From positions 1 to 64,000 of IMG/VR virus record IMGVR_UViG_3300022752_000022: 64,000 nt of DNA; one strand, written 5' to 3'. A program made the position numbers and the translations under genes. This document shows, piece after piece, positions 44,297 to 50,551 of this stretch (positions are counted from its first letter, which is position 1; each line of letters begins with the position of its first letter). The notes under the pieces are model-generated. The model was not told where the DNA came from and ran no database searches. It worked only from the letters and a program-made list of their open reading frames with translations. The stretch is from a virus.

Positions 44297-45133
44297 ATGG
44301 AAATAAGAATTGACATTGAAAAAATCAGGGAGAAAAAGGTGTTCATTGCGACACCAATGTACGGCGGCCAGTGTTATGGTGGTTATACAAAATCTATTGC
44401 AGACTTTATGGTCCTCTGTACTCGATATAAGATTGAATGCAAATTATTTTTTATGTTCAATGAATCACTCATTACAAGAGCACGAAATTACTTGGCCGAC
44501 GAATTCATGCGCTCGGACTATACTCATTTGCTTTTCATTGATAGTGATATAACTTTTAACGCACAAGACATTCTTGTGATGTTACATTACTCCGAAGATG
44601 AAGATAAAGATGTTATCTGTGGGCCTTATCCTAAGAAAGCAATCTCATGGGAAAAAGTAAAGGCTGCGGTTGATAAAGGCTTTGCTGATAAAGATCCACT
44701 TGCACTTGAAAATTTCACCGGCGACTACGTGTTTAATCCTGTAGACGGTACAGAAAGAATTGCACTAGGTGAACCCGCTGAAGTGAAAGAAGGCGGTACT
44801 GGATTTATGTTAGTGAGAAGAAATGTTTTTGAGAGAATGAGCGAATTATATCCTGAAAGATCGTACAAACCTGATCATGTACGAACAAAAGCATTTGATG
44901 GTAGCCGTGAAATTATGGCTTACTTTGATTGTGTAATTGATCCTGATTCAAAGCGATATCTATCTGAAGACTACATGTTTTGTCAGTATGCAAGAAAAGC
45001 TGGTCTTAAAGTTTGGATGTTGCCGTGGCTAGAATTAAAACACACAGGTTCTTACACTTGGGGTGGCTCTCTATCTGCACTTGCGGCAGTTGGTGCATCT
45101 CCAACAGCATCAAGGACCGCACCGAAACGATGA
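44297..45133 (+). CDS. GT-A-type glycosyltransferase
   Basis: 278 residues. The N-terminal KKVFIATPMYGGQCYGGYTK, LITRARNYLADEFMRSDYTH and LLFIDSDITF with the metal-binding DSD (82-84) show a GT-A fold. The later GFMLVRRNVFERM and EDYMFCQYARKAGLKVWMLP are the acceptor side. Similar genes are widespread in T4-like aquatic phages. It may glycosylate DNA, a virion protein or a host surface glycan. It starts a new transcription unit after the terminator and overlaps the next gene by 4 bp. Confidence 0.82.
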   Translation: MEIRIDIEKIREKKVFIATPMYGGQCYGGYTKSIADFMVLCTRYKIECKLFFMFNESLITRARNYLADEFMRSDYTHLLFIDSDITFNAQDILVMLHYSEDEDKDVICGPYPKKAISWEKVKAAVDKGFADKDPLALENFTGDYVFNPVDGTERIALGEPAEVKEGGTGFMLVRRNVFERMSELYPERSYKPDHVRTKAFDGSREIMAYFDCVIDPDSKRYLSEDYMFCQYARKAGLKVWMLPWLELKHTGSYTWGGSLSALAAVGASPTASRTAPKR

Positions 45134-45537
45134 AGCCAATTGGTTATAAGTATAATGAAGATACACTTCTAAAGGAAATAGAAGCCTATATTGATGGTAC
45201 ATACGGTGAACACTATTCACAAAATAAATTTCAAGCTACAGAATTTATCATTGACTCTGGTCATGGTGAAGGTTTCACTATAGGTAATGTGATTAAGTAT
45301 GCACAACGTTATGGAAAAAAAGGAGGTCGTAATCGAAAAGACTTGCTAAAAGTAATTCACTATGCTATTATGATGCTTTATATCCACGACACTTATTATT
45401 ATGGAGAAGTGAAAGATGAAGTTAAACGAGAAGACACTGGAAGTCTTGAAAAACTTTTCAACAATCAACACAGGAATGATGTTTCGCAAAGGCAATTTGT
45501 TGAGGGTTATTTCAGCACAAAAAGCGATAGTCGGTAA
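45130..45537 (+). CDS. DUF3310-like protein with 122-bp overlap into clamp gene 45
   Basis: 135 residues from ATG 45130 (ATGA overlap with the glycosyltransferase). The core FIIDSGHGEGFTIGNVIKYA followed by QRYGKKGGRNRKDLLKVIHY matches the DUF3310 pattern (GNVIKYxxRYxxK, helix). The domain ends near residue 90 (45400), yet the frame continues 122 bp into gene 45 in a different frame. The gene 45 start is fixed by homology, so the overlap is real. DUF3310 proteins are small phage proteins of unclear, perhaps nucleotide-related, function. Confidence 0.75.
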   Translation: MKPIGYKYNEDTLLKEIEAYIDGTYGEHYSQNKFQATEFIIDSGHGEGFTIGNVIKYAQRYGKKGGRNRKDLLKVIHYAIMMLYIHDTYYYGEVKDEVKREDTGSLEKLFNNQHRNDVSQRQFVEGYFSTKSDSR

Positions 45538-46093
45538 AGCGATTATCAACGACATCATTCCTGATGAGTTTTGTATCTATGATTTGAATCGATTTCTTTC
45601 TGTTGTAGGTTCTCTAGAAGCACCTGAAATTACGATTCAAAAAACTAAAGACGGTGGTGCAGGCAGTGCAGTCATCAATTCAGGCAATGCTAAACTTGTC
45701 TATCGATTGACAGATGAATCTATGATTGTTGCAGCGCCTGATAAAGATATCAAAGTGTCTAACGCTGAAGTTCAATTCACGTTGAAAAAGGATCACCTGG
45801 TGCAAGTCCTAAAACTTTCAGGCATTCTCGGTTTGCCGCATATTGCTGTCACAGGCAATCGTGAAAAGATTACCATTGCAGCAGTAGATGGTAAGAACGA
45901 AGGTTCTGATACATTCTCACTAGAAGTTGGTGAGACTACAGCAGACTTTAGGTTCGTGTTCGGCGTCGGCAACTTCAAATTGATTCCTACAGATTATGAA
46001 GTCAATGCATCATCAAAGGGTATTGCACACTTTGAATCTAAGACGTTAGAATACTGGATCGCAATGGAACCTGGATCGAGGTACGAAGCATGA
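45416..46093 (+). CDS. gp45: Sliding clamp gp45
   Basis: Trimeric processivity clamp for gp43 polymerase and the activator of late transcription with gp55. MKLNEKTLEVLKNFSTINTG aligns with the T4 start, then DEFCIYDLNRFLSVVGSLEA and the C-terminal YWIAMEPGSRYEA. 225 residues (T4 228). Ribosome site TATGGAGAAGTGAAAG within the preceding gene. Overlaps dsbA by 4 bp. Confidence 0.95.
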   Translation: MKLNEKTLEVLKNFSTINTGMMFRKGNLLRVISAQKAIVGKAIINDIIPDEFCIYDLNRFLSVVGSLEAPEITIQKTKDGGAGSAVINSGNAKLVYRLTDESMIVAAPDKDIKVSNAEVQFTLKKDHLVQVLKLSGILGLPHIAVTGNREKITIAAVDGKNEGSDTFSLEVGETTADFRFVFGVGNFKLIPTDYEVNASSKGIAHFESKTLEYWIAMEPGSRYEA

Positions 46094-46347
46094 GTGTAAC
46101 TATTCCGTCGTCGCCAGAAGACAAGAAAAAAATTCGGCAAGCATTGCAAGAAATCTCCGATTCTCTGACTCGCATGGAAGCAGAAAGAGACTTGATCAAA
46201 GATATTCTTCAGACTGTTGAAGACAACTATCAGATTAAGAAAAAGTACACTCGGAGACTTGCTAAAGTCTATCATAAGCAAAACTTCACGCAAGTGCAAC
46301 AAGACCAACAGGACTTAGAAACACTTTACGAATCCGTTGCAAAGTGA
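46090..46347 (+). CDS. dsbA: Double-stranded DNA-binding protein DsbA (T4 type)
   Basis: 85-residue helical protein. The C-terminus KKKYTRRLAKVYHKQNFTQV then DLETLYESVA matches the end of T4 DsbA (a late-promoter-region dsDNA binder, unrelated to disulfide isomerase). It lies between genes 45 and 44 here. Tight coupling to gene 45 (ATGA) fits a function in late transcription or replication. Confidence 0.8.
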   Translation: MSVTIPSSPEDKKKIRQALQEISDSLTRMEAERDLIKDILQTVEDNYQIKKKYTRRLAKVYHKQNFTQVQQDQQDLETLYESVAK

Positions 46348-46353
46348 TATAAT
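46325..46353 (+). promoter_or_regulatory. Sigma70-like promoter before gene 44
   Basis: TTTACG (46325-46330), 17-bp spacer, TATAAT (46348-46353) at the end of dsbA. GTGGAGATGGT before ATG 46381 is the ribosome site. The -35 box is weak. Confidence 0.55.
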
Positions 46354-46380
46354 GTTATTTTTTTATTATGTGGAGATGGT

Positions 46381-47322
46381 ATGCGTGAAGATTTTCTTTG
46401 GACTGAAAAACATAGACCAAAAAAGATTGCTGATACGATTCTACCTGACGATTTGAAAGCTACGTTTCAAGAATTTGTCAACAATCAAAACATACCTAAT
46501 TTGATTCTTGCTGGTGGACCTGGTGTTGGTAAAACTACCGTTGCAAGAGCGATGCTTGAAGAACTCGGTGCAGATTATATTGTTATCAATGGAAGTATGA
46601 ATGGTAACATTGATACTCTGAGAAATGAAATTAAAAACTATGCGTCTACAATGTCATTTGTTGGTGGTCGTAAGTATGTTATACTTGACGAAGCTGACTA
46701 TCTTAATCCTCAGAGCACTCAGCCAGCCCTTCGTAATTTCATGGAAGAGTTTTCTTCTAATTGTGGCTTTATTCTTACTTGTAATTATCTGAATCGTATC
46801 ATAGCACCTTTACATAGTCGGTGTTCTGTGATACAATTTAAGATTGTAAATGGAACAAGAAAGAAACTTGCAGCGCAGTTTATCAAACGTGTTGAAGACA
46901 TTCTCAAAAAAGAGAACGTTGAATATGATAAAGCAGTAATTGCTGAAGTCATTATGAAACACTTGCCCGATTGGCGCCGAGTGTTGAATGAACTCCAACG
47001 ATATGCACCAACTGGTAAGATTGATAGTGGCATTCTGTCTAATATGTCGGATGCAAATATCAAAGACCTTATCAAGCGATTGAAAGAGAAAGATTTTTCT
47101 GGTATGAGAAAGTGGGTTGTTGAAAATTTAGACAATGAACCGCAAGCAATCTTTCGTATGATTTTTGATCATGCAAATGATGCACTTGAATCTAGATCAA
47201 TTCCACAACTTGTTTTATATCTTGCTGAGTATCAATATAAAGCAGCATTCGTGGTTGATCAAGAAATCAATCTAGTAGCATTTCTTACACAAGTTATGGC
47301 AGATTGTGAGTTTAAATCATGA
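46381..47322 (+). CDS. gp44: Clamp loader large subunit gp44
   Basis: AAA+ ATPase that, with gp62, loads gp45. N-terminal WTEKHRPKKIADTILPDDL, Walker A GGPGVGKTT (45-53), Walker B YVILDEADYL near 100, SRC-like arginine finger LHSRCSVIQF near 146. 313 residues (T4 319). Overlaps the next gene by 4 bp. Confidence 0.95.
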   Translation: MREDFLWTEKHRPKKIADTILPDDLKATFQEFVNNQNIPNLILAGGPGVGKTTVARAMLEELGADYIVINGSMNGNIDTLRNEIKNYASTMSFVGGRKYVILDEADYLNPQSTQPALRNFMEEFSSNCGFILTCNYLNRIIAPLHSRCSVIQFKIVNGTRKKLAAQFIKRVEDILKKENVEYDKAVIAEVIMKHLPDWRRVLNELQRYAPTGKIDSGILSNMSDANIKDLIKRLKEKDFSGMRKWVVENLDNEPQAIFRMIFDHANDALESRSIPQLVLYLAEYQYKAAFVVDQEINLVAFLTQVMADCEFKS

Positions 47323-47789
47323 GAACGCAATTAACAAGGGAGCAAAAGATTGAGATTCTCGGAAAGATGGGTGAGAAGTATGTAGGAAACTATCTTGCCG
47401 AGACTCGCAAGGTCCAACATTCGTTGGACAATTTTGATTCCGAAAAAGATATGACAGCAGATGGCAAAACTGTTGAAGTGAAAGTTGGCACACCATTTAT
47501 CGTTGAAAAATCTATTTCATTCAAACGAAGCCAACTACCAAAATGTAGAGGAGTGGATGAATTCTATTACGTTACAATTCCTGCACCGAAGTATAAGTAT
47601 CGCTGGAGTGGTTGGTTGTTTCGCATAGAAAACACATTCAAATGTCGCATAAGAAAAGTGACAAGATCAAATGGATGGATTGATGAAATGGCATTGATAC
47701 CGATTGAACAAGAAGCGGTCATTCCGATACATAAAGTGCCAGATTCTGTCATTGCTGAAATGATGAAATACACAACCTCAAATTATTGA
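47319..47789 (+). CDS. PD-(D/E)XK-like nuclease-fold protein between clamp loader genes
   Basis: 156 residues. LGKMGEKYVGNYLAETRKVQ is a helix with Glu19, followed by SEKDMTADGKTVEVKVGTPF, where Asp48 and Glu53-x-Lys55 have the spacing of a PD-(D/E)XK active site. This fold includes resolvases and restriction-like nucleases. It separates genes 44 and 62, which are adjacent in T4, with overlaps of 4 bp before and 4 bp gap after. Perhaps a recombination or repair nuclease. The family is not named with certainty. Confidence 0.62.
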   Translation: MRTQLTREQKIEILGKMGEKYVGNYLAETRKVQHSLDNFDSEKDMTADGKTVEVKVGTPFIVEKSISFKRSQLPKCRGVDEFYYVTIPAPKYKYRWSGWLFRIENTFKCRIRKVTRSNGWIDEMALIPIEQEAVIPIHKVPDSVIAEMMKYTTSNY

Positions 47790-47793
47790 CAAC

Positions 47794-48201
47794 ATGACAC
47801 CCTTTGACTTTTTAAAAGCGATCAATCAGACAAAAGAGAATCTGATTGTAGATGAAGTTTCAGAGAAAGCATATACACCATTCATTGTCAATCGTGGCCT
47901 GTCATTCTTTCCAGATACGATTATGTTCGCAAATGAGGTGAATCTAAATTCAATCTTAGATAATAAAGCGCAATTTCTCTTTTTACTAAATAGCATCAGA
48001 CCAAAAAAGCGTTTCAGCAAATGGTTAAAGAGTGAAAAACTTGATGCTGTTGAAGTGATTTCAGAATACTTTGGCTACAGTTATAGAAAAGCTAAAGACA
48101 TTTCAAATCTCTTCACTAAGGATCAAATTCACCAGATGAAACTAAAATTAGAAAAAGGTGGTTTGAACAGTAAGGAGAAACAAAATGGCAGTGAGCATTG
48201 A
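47794..48201 (+). CDS. gp62: Clamp loader small subunit gp62
   Basis: 135 residues, short relative to T4 gp62 (187). MTPFDFLKAINQTKENLIVD then YTPFIVNRGLSFFPDTIMFA and KKRFSKWLKSEKLDAVEVIS are the conserved parts of gp62 in aquatic T4-like phages. Forms one subunit of the gp44/62 loader. Overlaps regA by 17 bp. Confidence 0.9.
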   Translation: MTPFDFLKAINQTKENLIVDEVSEKAYTPFIVNRGLSFFPDTIMFANEVNLNSILDNKAQFLFLLNSIRPKKRFSKWLKSEKLDAVEVISEYFGYSYRKAKDISNLFTKDQIHQMKLKLEKGGLNSKEKQNGSEH

Positions 48202-48586
48202 TGAATTATTGGAGGTGCGTCTAAAACAAGAAGATGATTTTTTAAAAGTGCGTGAAACTCTAACTAGAATTGGTGTAGCATCTAGAAAAGATAAAACTTT
48301 ATATCAATCTTGTCACATCTTACATAAGAAAGGTAAATATTACATAGTACACTTCAAAGAATTATTTGCTTTAGATGGTAAACCAACTGACTTTACGGAT
48401 AATGATCTAGGACGTAGAAATACAATTGCCAATTTATTAGCAGAATGGGGTTTAATTGAAATTGTAAAAAGTGATGTTGCCAAAGATATTGTTGCGCCAC
48501 TATCTCAAATCAAAATCATATCATACAAAGAACGTGACGAATGGCAGTTGACTACAAAATATAACATAGGTAAGAAAAAAATTTAA
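48185..48586 (+). CDS. regA: Translational repressor RegA
   Basis: RNA-binding repressor of early phage mRNAs. The strongest match of the region: DDFLKVRETLTRIGVASRKD, LYQSCHILHKKGKYYIVHFK and LLAEWGLIEIV correspond to T4 RegA. 133 residues (T4 122). Ribosome site AAGGAGAAACAA within gene 62. Targets are not identifiable by eye. Confidence 0.95.
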   Translation: MAVSIDELLEVRLKQEDDFLKVRETLTRIGVASRKDKTLYQSCHILHKKGKYYIVHFKELFALDGKPTDFTDNDLGRRNTIANLLAEWGLIEIVKSDVAKDIVAPLSQIKIISYKERDEWQLTTKYNIGKKKI

Positions 48587-48606
48587 TTTATTGTCAACAA
48601 AATCTC

Positions 48607-48643
48607 TTGACATGCGTTAAATATAATGTGATAATGTATCACA
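48607..48643 (+). promoter_or_regulatory. Sigma70-like promoter with overlapping operator-like inverted repeat
   Basis: TTGACA (48607-48612), 17-bp spacer, GATAAT (48630-48635). A 7-bp inverted repeat TGTGATA-ATG-TATCACA (48627-48643) covers the -10 box, an arrangement typical of a repressor operator. It drives the small secreted-protein gene and the HTH gene. Confidence 0.75.
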
Positions 48644-48665
48644 TATTTTATTAAAGGAGTTTGAC

Positions 48666-48896
48666 ATGACAAAATTATTTGCAGCATTGATTCTATCATT
48701 ACCCATGATTGCAGTTGCGGCAGATCAGCCAAAAGCAGATGCTAAAGCAGCACCAAAAGCTGAAGCACCAAAAGCTGATGCTAAAGCGGAAGAAAAAGCA
48801 AAGCCAAAAGTGAAACGTCCGGAAGAGCGTAAAGCTGAAGCTGAAGCTAAAAAAGCAGCGGAAGCAAAACCCGCTGAATCAGCAGCTAAGAAATAA
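48666..48896 (+). CDS. Secreted Ala/Lys-rich protein, 76 aa
   Basis: A clear Sec signal peptide (MTKLFAALILSLPMIAVAA) with probable signal peptidase I cleavage after AVA, leaving a ~57-residue mature part. That part is made almost only of Ala, Lys, Glu and Pro (DQPKADAKAAPKAEAPKADA type). Such a highly soluble, extended polymer would reside in the periplasm. It resembles host acid-shock/histone-like Ala-Lys repeats in composition only. It has its own early promoter, so it may modify the periplasm early in infection. Function unknown. Confidence 0.75.
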   Translation: MTKLFAALILSLPMIAVAADQPKADAKAAPKAEAPKADAKAEEKAKPKVKRPEERKAEAEAKKAAEAKPAESAAKK

Positions 48897-48934
48897 TTCT
48901 TAGTTTCGTTATTAACTTTGATGAGGAAATTGAC

Positions 48935-49156
48935 ATGACACAAAAAGAGAATTTGATTTCATACTTGAAAAATACCGGTCGCTGTATTTCTGGACCACAA
49001 GCAAAAGCAAGATTTGGAATTCAAAATCTAAGCGCACGTATGAGTGAACTTAGAAAAGAAGGTTTTACTGTTGTGACTGGAAAAAACAAAAGCGGTAATA
49101 CCACTTACGAAGTCACACAAAAATCGCAAACACGTTTCGAAAAAAGTGCTCGATAA
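48935..49156 (+). CDS. Winged helix-turn-helix protein, 73 aa
   Basis: TQKENLISYLKNTGRCISGP then QAKARFGIQNLSARMSELRK and EGFTVVTGKNKSGNTTYEV reads as helix, helix-turn-helix, beta wing: the small winged-HTH fold found in many phage genomes. Probably binds DNA. The adjacent operator-like inverted repeat at 48627 is a possible target. Starts 38 bp after the secreted-protein gene with TGAGGAAATTGAC as ribosome site. Confidence 0.75.
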   Translation: MTQKENLISYLKNTGRCISGPQAKARFGIQNLSARMSELRKEGFTVVTGKNKSGNTTYEVTQKSQTRFEKSAR

Positions 49157-49158
49157 CG

Positions 49159-49166
49159 TATAAATA
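49159..49166 (+). promoter_or_regulatory. Late promoter before hsp20
   Basis: Perfect TATAAATA starting 3 bp after the winged-HTH gene and 108 bp before hsp20, leaving an unusually long leader. Confidence 0.78.
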
Positions 49167-49172
49167 AGTTTA

Positions 49173-49239
49173 TCCCAGGGATGGGAACTAGGCTGGCATC
49201 CTAGTCAAATCTGCCAAATCGCTACGCCTTCGGGGTAGT
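49173..49239 (+). ncRNA. Structured leader of hsp20: three consecutive hairpins
   Basis: Between late promoter and hsp20: TCCCA-GGGA-TGGGA (49173-49186), ACTAGG/CCTAGT (49187-49205, 7-base loop), and CTAC-G-CC-TTCG-GG-type hairpin with UUCG tetraloop (49222-49238). Three stable GC-rich stems in an otherwise AT-rich gap suggest a folded mRNA leader or a small RNA. I do not recognise a known riboswitch or tRNA. Confidence 0.55.
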
Positions 49240-49274
49240 ATTTCAATTTTACTCGCTTAATAAAGGAGAACGTT

Positions 49275-49769
49275 ATGACTTTTGTACCACAATTGCCAGC
49301 AGCATTCAAAGACTTTGACAAATTCTTTGTCGGCTTTGATGACACCTACAATAGGTTGTCAAAACTACACGATGACGTAACAAAAAATATTCCAAACTAC
49401 CCACCATACAACATTCGCAAAGTAGAAGATAACAAATACGTTATTGAACTTGCGGTTGCTGGTTTTTCTAGTTCGGATGTTGAAATCACTTTTGAAGATA
49501 ACAAACTTATCATTTCAGGTAAGACACACGACGATTCAGAAAATTTCTTGTTTAAAGGAATTGCAAATCGTGCATTTACTAGAACATTTGCTCTTGACGA
49601 TCAAATCGTTATTGACAATGCTGAAATGATGAATGGTATGCTCAAGATTGCTCTAGAGCGTATCATTCCAGATCATAAGAAGCCTCGGAAGATTGAAGTT
49701 AAAAACGGCGAAAGTAAGTCTTCATCAAAGAAACAGTTGCTAGTAGAAGAAGATGATTGCAATCTTTAA
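49275..49769 (+). CDS. hsp20: Small heat-shock protein Hsp20
   Basis: 164-residue alpha-crystallin-domain chaperone that holds unfolded proteins. Domain ~40-145: YNIRKVEDNKYVIELAVAGF, SSSDVEITFEDNKLIISGKT, RAFTRTFALDDQIVIDNAEM and GMLKIALERIIPDHKKPRKI. Viral hsp20 is a hallmark of aquatic T4-like phages. Late promoter and structured leader upstream. Overlaps the next gene by 17 bp. Confidence 0.94.
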   Translation: MTFVPQLPAAFKDFDKFFVGFDDTYNRLSKLHDDVTKNIPNYPPYNIRKVEDNKYVIELAVAGFSSSDVEITFEDNKLIISGKTHDDSENFLFKGIANRAFTRTFALDDQIVIDNAEMMNGMLKIALERIIPDHKKPRKIEVKNGESKSSSKKQLLVEEDDCNL

Positions 49770-49893
49770 GATCATCACCGATTACTTCATGAAAGCATCT
49801 AAAAACTATATTGAAGCATACTTAGCCAAATCTGTAGACAGAGCAGACTTTGCTTACAGAGAAAATCAACTCAAATATAAAGGCATTCTATGA
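49753..49893 (+). CDS. DUF3563-like small protein, 46 aa
   Basis: MIAIFKIITDYFMKASKNYI then EAYLAKSVDRADFAYRENQL resembles DUF3563, a small family of proteobacterial genomes with the pattern EAYLAxSxDxxDxExR. Overlaps hsp20 by 17 bp and the next ORF by 4 bp (ATGA). Function of the family is unknown. The presence suggests uptake from, or mimicry of, a proteobacterial host. Confidence 0.6.
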   Translation: MIAIFKIITDYFMKASKNYIEAYLAKSVDRADFAYRENQLKYKGIL

Positions 49894-50009
49894 AACAATA
49901 CTGGAATAAATTTATATCATGGCTTGAAGCGATCGGAGAAGCAAGGGCTGCAACCATAGCAGCACGTTATGGAAAAATTCAAGAGGCGAAAAATATAATG
50001 ATGAAGTGA
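49890..50009 (+). CDS. Small basic helical protein, 39 aa
   Basis: MKQYWNKFISWLEAIGEARA then ATIAARYGKIQEAKNIMMK: one amphipathic helix with an aromatic N-terminus, similar in style to the small Ala/Arg-helical proteins encoded beside DUF3563 genes in bacteria. Coupled to the preceding ORF by ATGA. Function unknown. Confidence 0.55.
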   Translation: MKQYWNKFISWLEAIGEARAATIAARYGKIQEAKNIMMK

Positions 50010-50017
50010 TTTTCAAG

Positions 50018-50037
50018 AGGGGGCTTGCAAGCCCCCT
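50018..50037 (+). terminator. GC-rich palindromic terminator after the hsp20 operon
   Basis: gggggcttgcaagccccc (50019-50036) is a perfect palindrome, extended by an A-T pair, and followed by TTAT. It ends the hsp20 transcription unit. Confidence 0.8.
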
Positions 50038-50076
50038 TATACATAGTGTTGTCATCAACTACAACAGGAGACAGCC

Positions 50077-50289
50077 ATGACAAAGCATGAATATGACGAA
50101 TATCTTGAACATCTCCGTGGCGAACATCGCCAACTAGACAAAGCAATTTCCGTTCTTGAAATGGATCCTCAAAAATACTATGAAGCAATCAGTGAACTCA
50201 AAAAGAAAAAACTCAGACTTAAAGATGAAATTTATTTGAAAGAAAGGAATTATCATGACACTACGAATCCTCAGACTCTTAACGGGTGA
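50077..50289 (+). CDS. DUF465 (YdcH)-like coiled protein, 70 aa
   Basis: YLEHLRGEHRQLDKAISVLE then ELKKKKLRLKDEIYLKERN follows the DUF465/YdcH pattern (LxxEHxxLDxxIxxLE...LKKxKLxLKDxI), a helical hairpin common in proteobacteria. Function of the family is unknown. Overlaps the LSm-like gene by 35 bp. Confidence 0.65.
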   Translation: MTKHEYDEYLEHLRGEHRQLDKAISVLEMDPQKYYEAISELKKKKLRLKDEIYLKERNYHDTTNPQTLNG

Positions 50290-50551
50290 AGAAGTAGTTG
50301 GCGATATAACAAACGAAGATGCAAATCATTATACAATAGAAAATCCATGTAGTCTAGGCCTTGCTATGACACAATCTGGTAAGCCTGCGTTGAACATGCA
50401 ACCTATGCTGATATTTTCTGAGCAGAAGGTGGTTAAAATTAACCGGCAGCATGTCATGTTTGATGTGAGTGTTGCAATTGAGATTCAAAACAAGTATAAT
50501 GAGATATACGGTTCTGGAATTGTTGTTGCTAAAGGCAAACTTATTACATGA
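50255..50551 (+). CDS. Sm-like (LSm-type) small phage protein, copy 2
   Basis: 98 residues with MTLRILRLLTGEEVVGDITN then DANHYTIENPCSLGLAMTQS: an LSm-type beta barrel start (strand, GEEVVG turn, strand) as in the protein at 33537. The C-terminal half is a second beta/helix stretch ending in VAIEIQNKYNEIYGSGIVV. Located directly before DNA polymerase and coupled to it by ATGA. RNA binding is the fold's usual role but is not shown. Confidence 0.6.
   Translation: MTLRILRLLTGEEVVGDITNEDANHYTIENPCSLGLAMTQSGKPALNMQPMLIFSEQKVVKINRQHVMFDVSVAIEIQNKYNEIYGSGIVVAKGKLIT

Noticed and set aside
49157-49274. tRNA gene in the hsp20 leader
   Set aside because: Three hairpins are present, but no acceptor stem, no T-loop TTC pattern at the right place and no CCA end.
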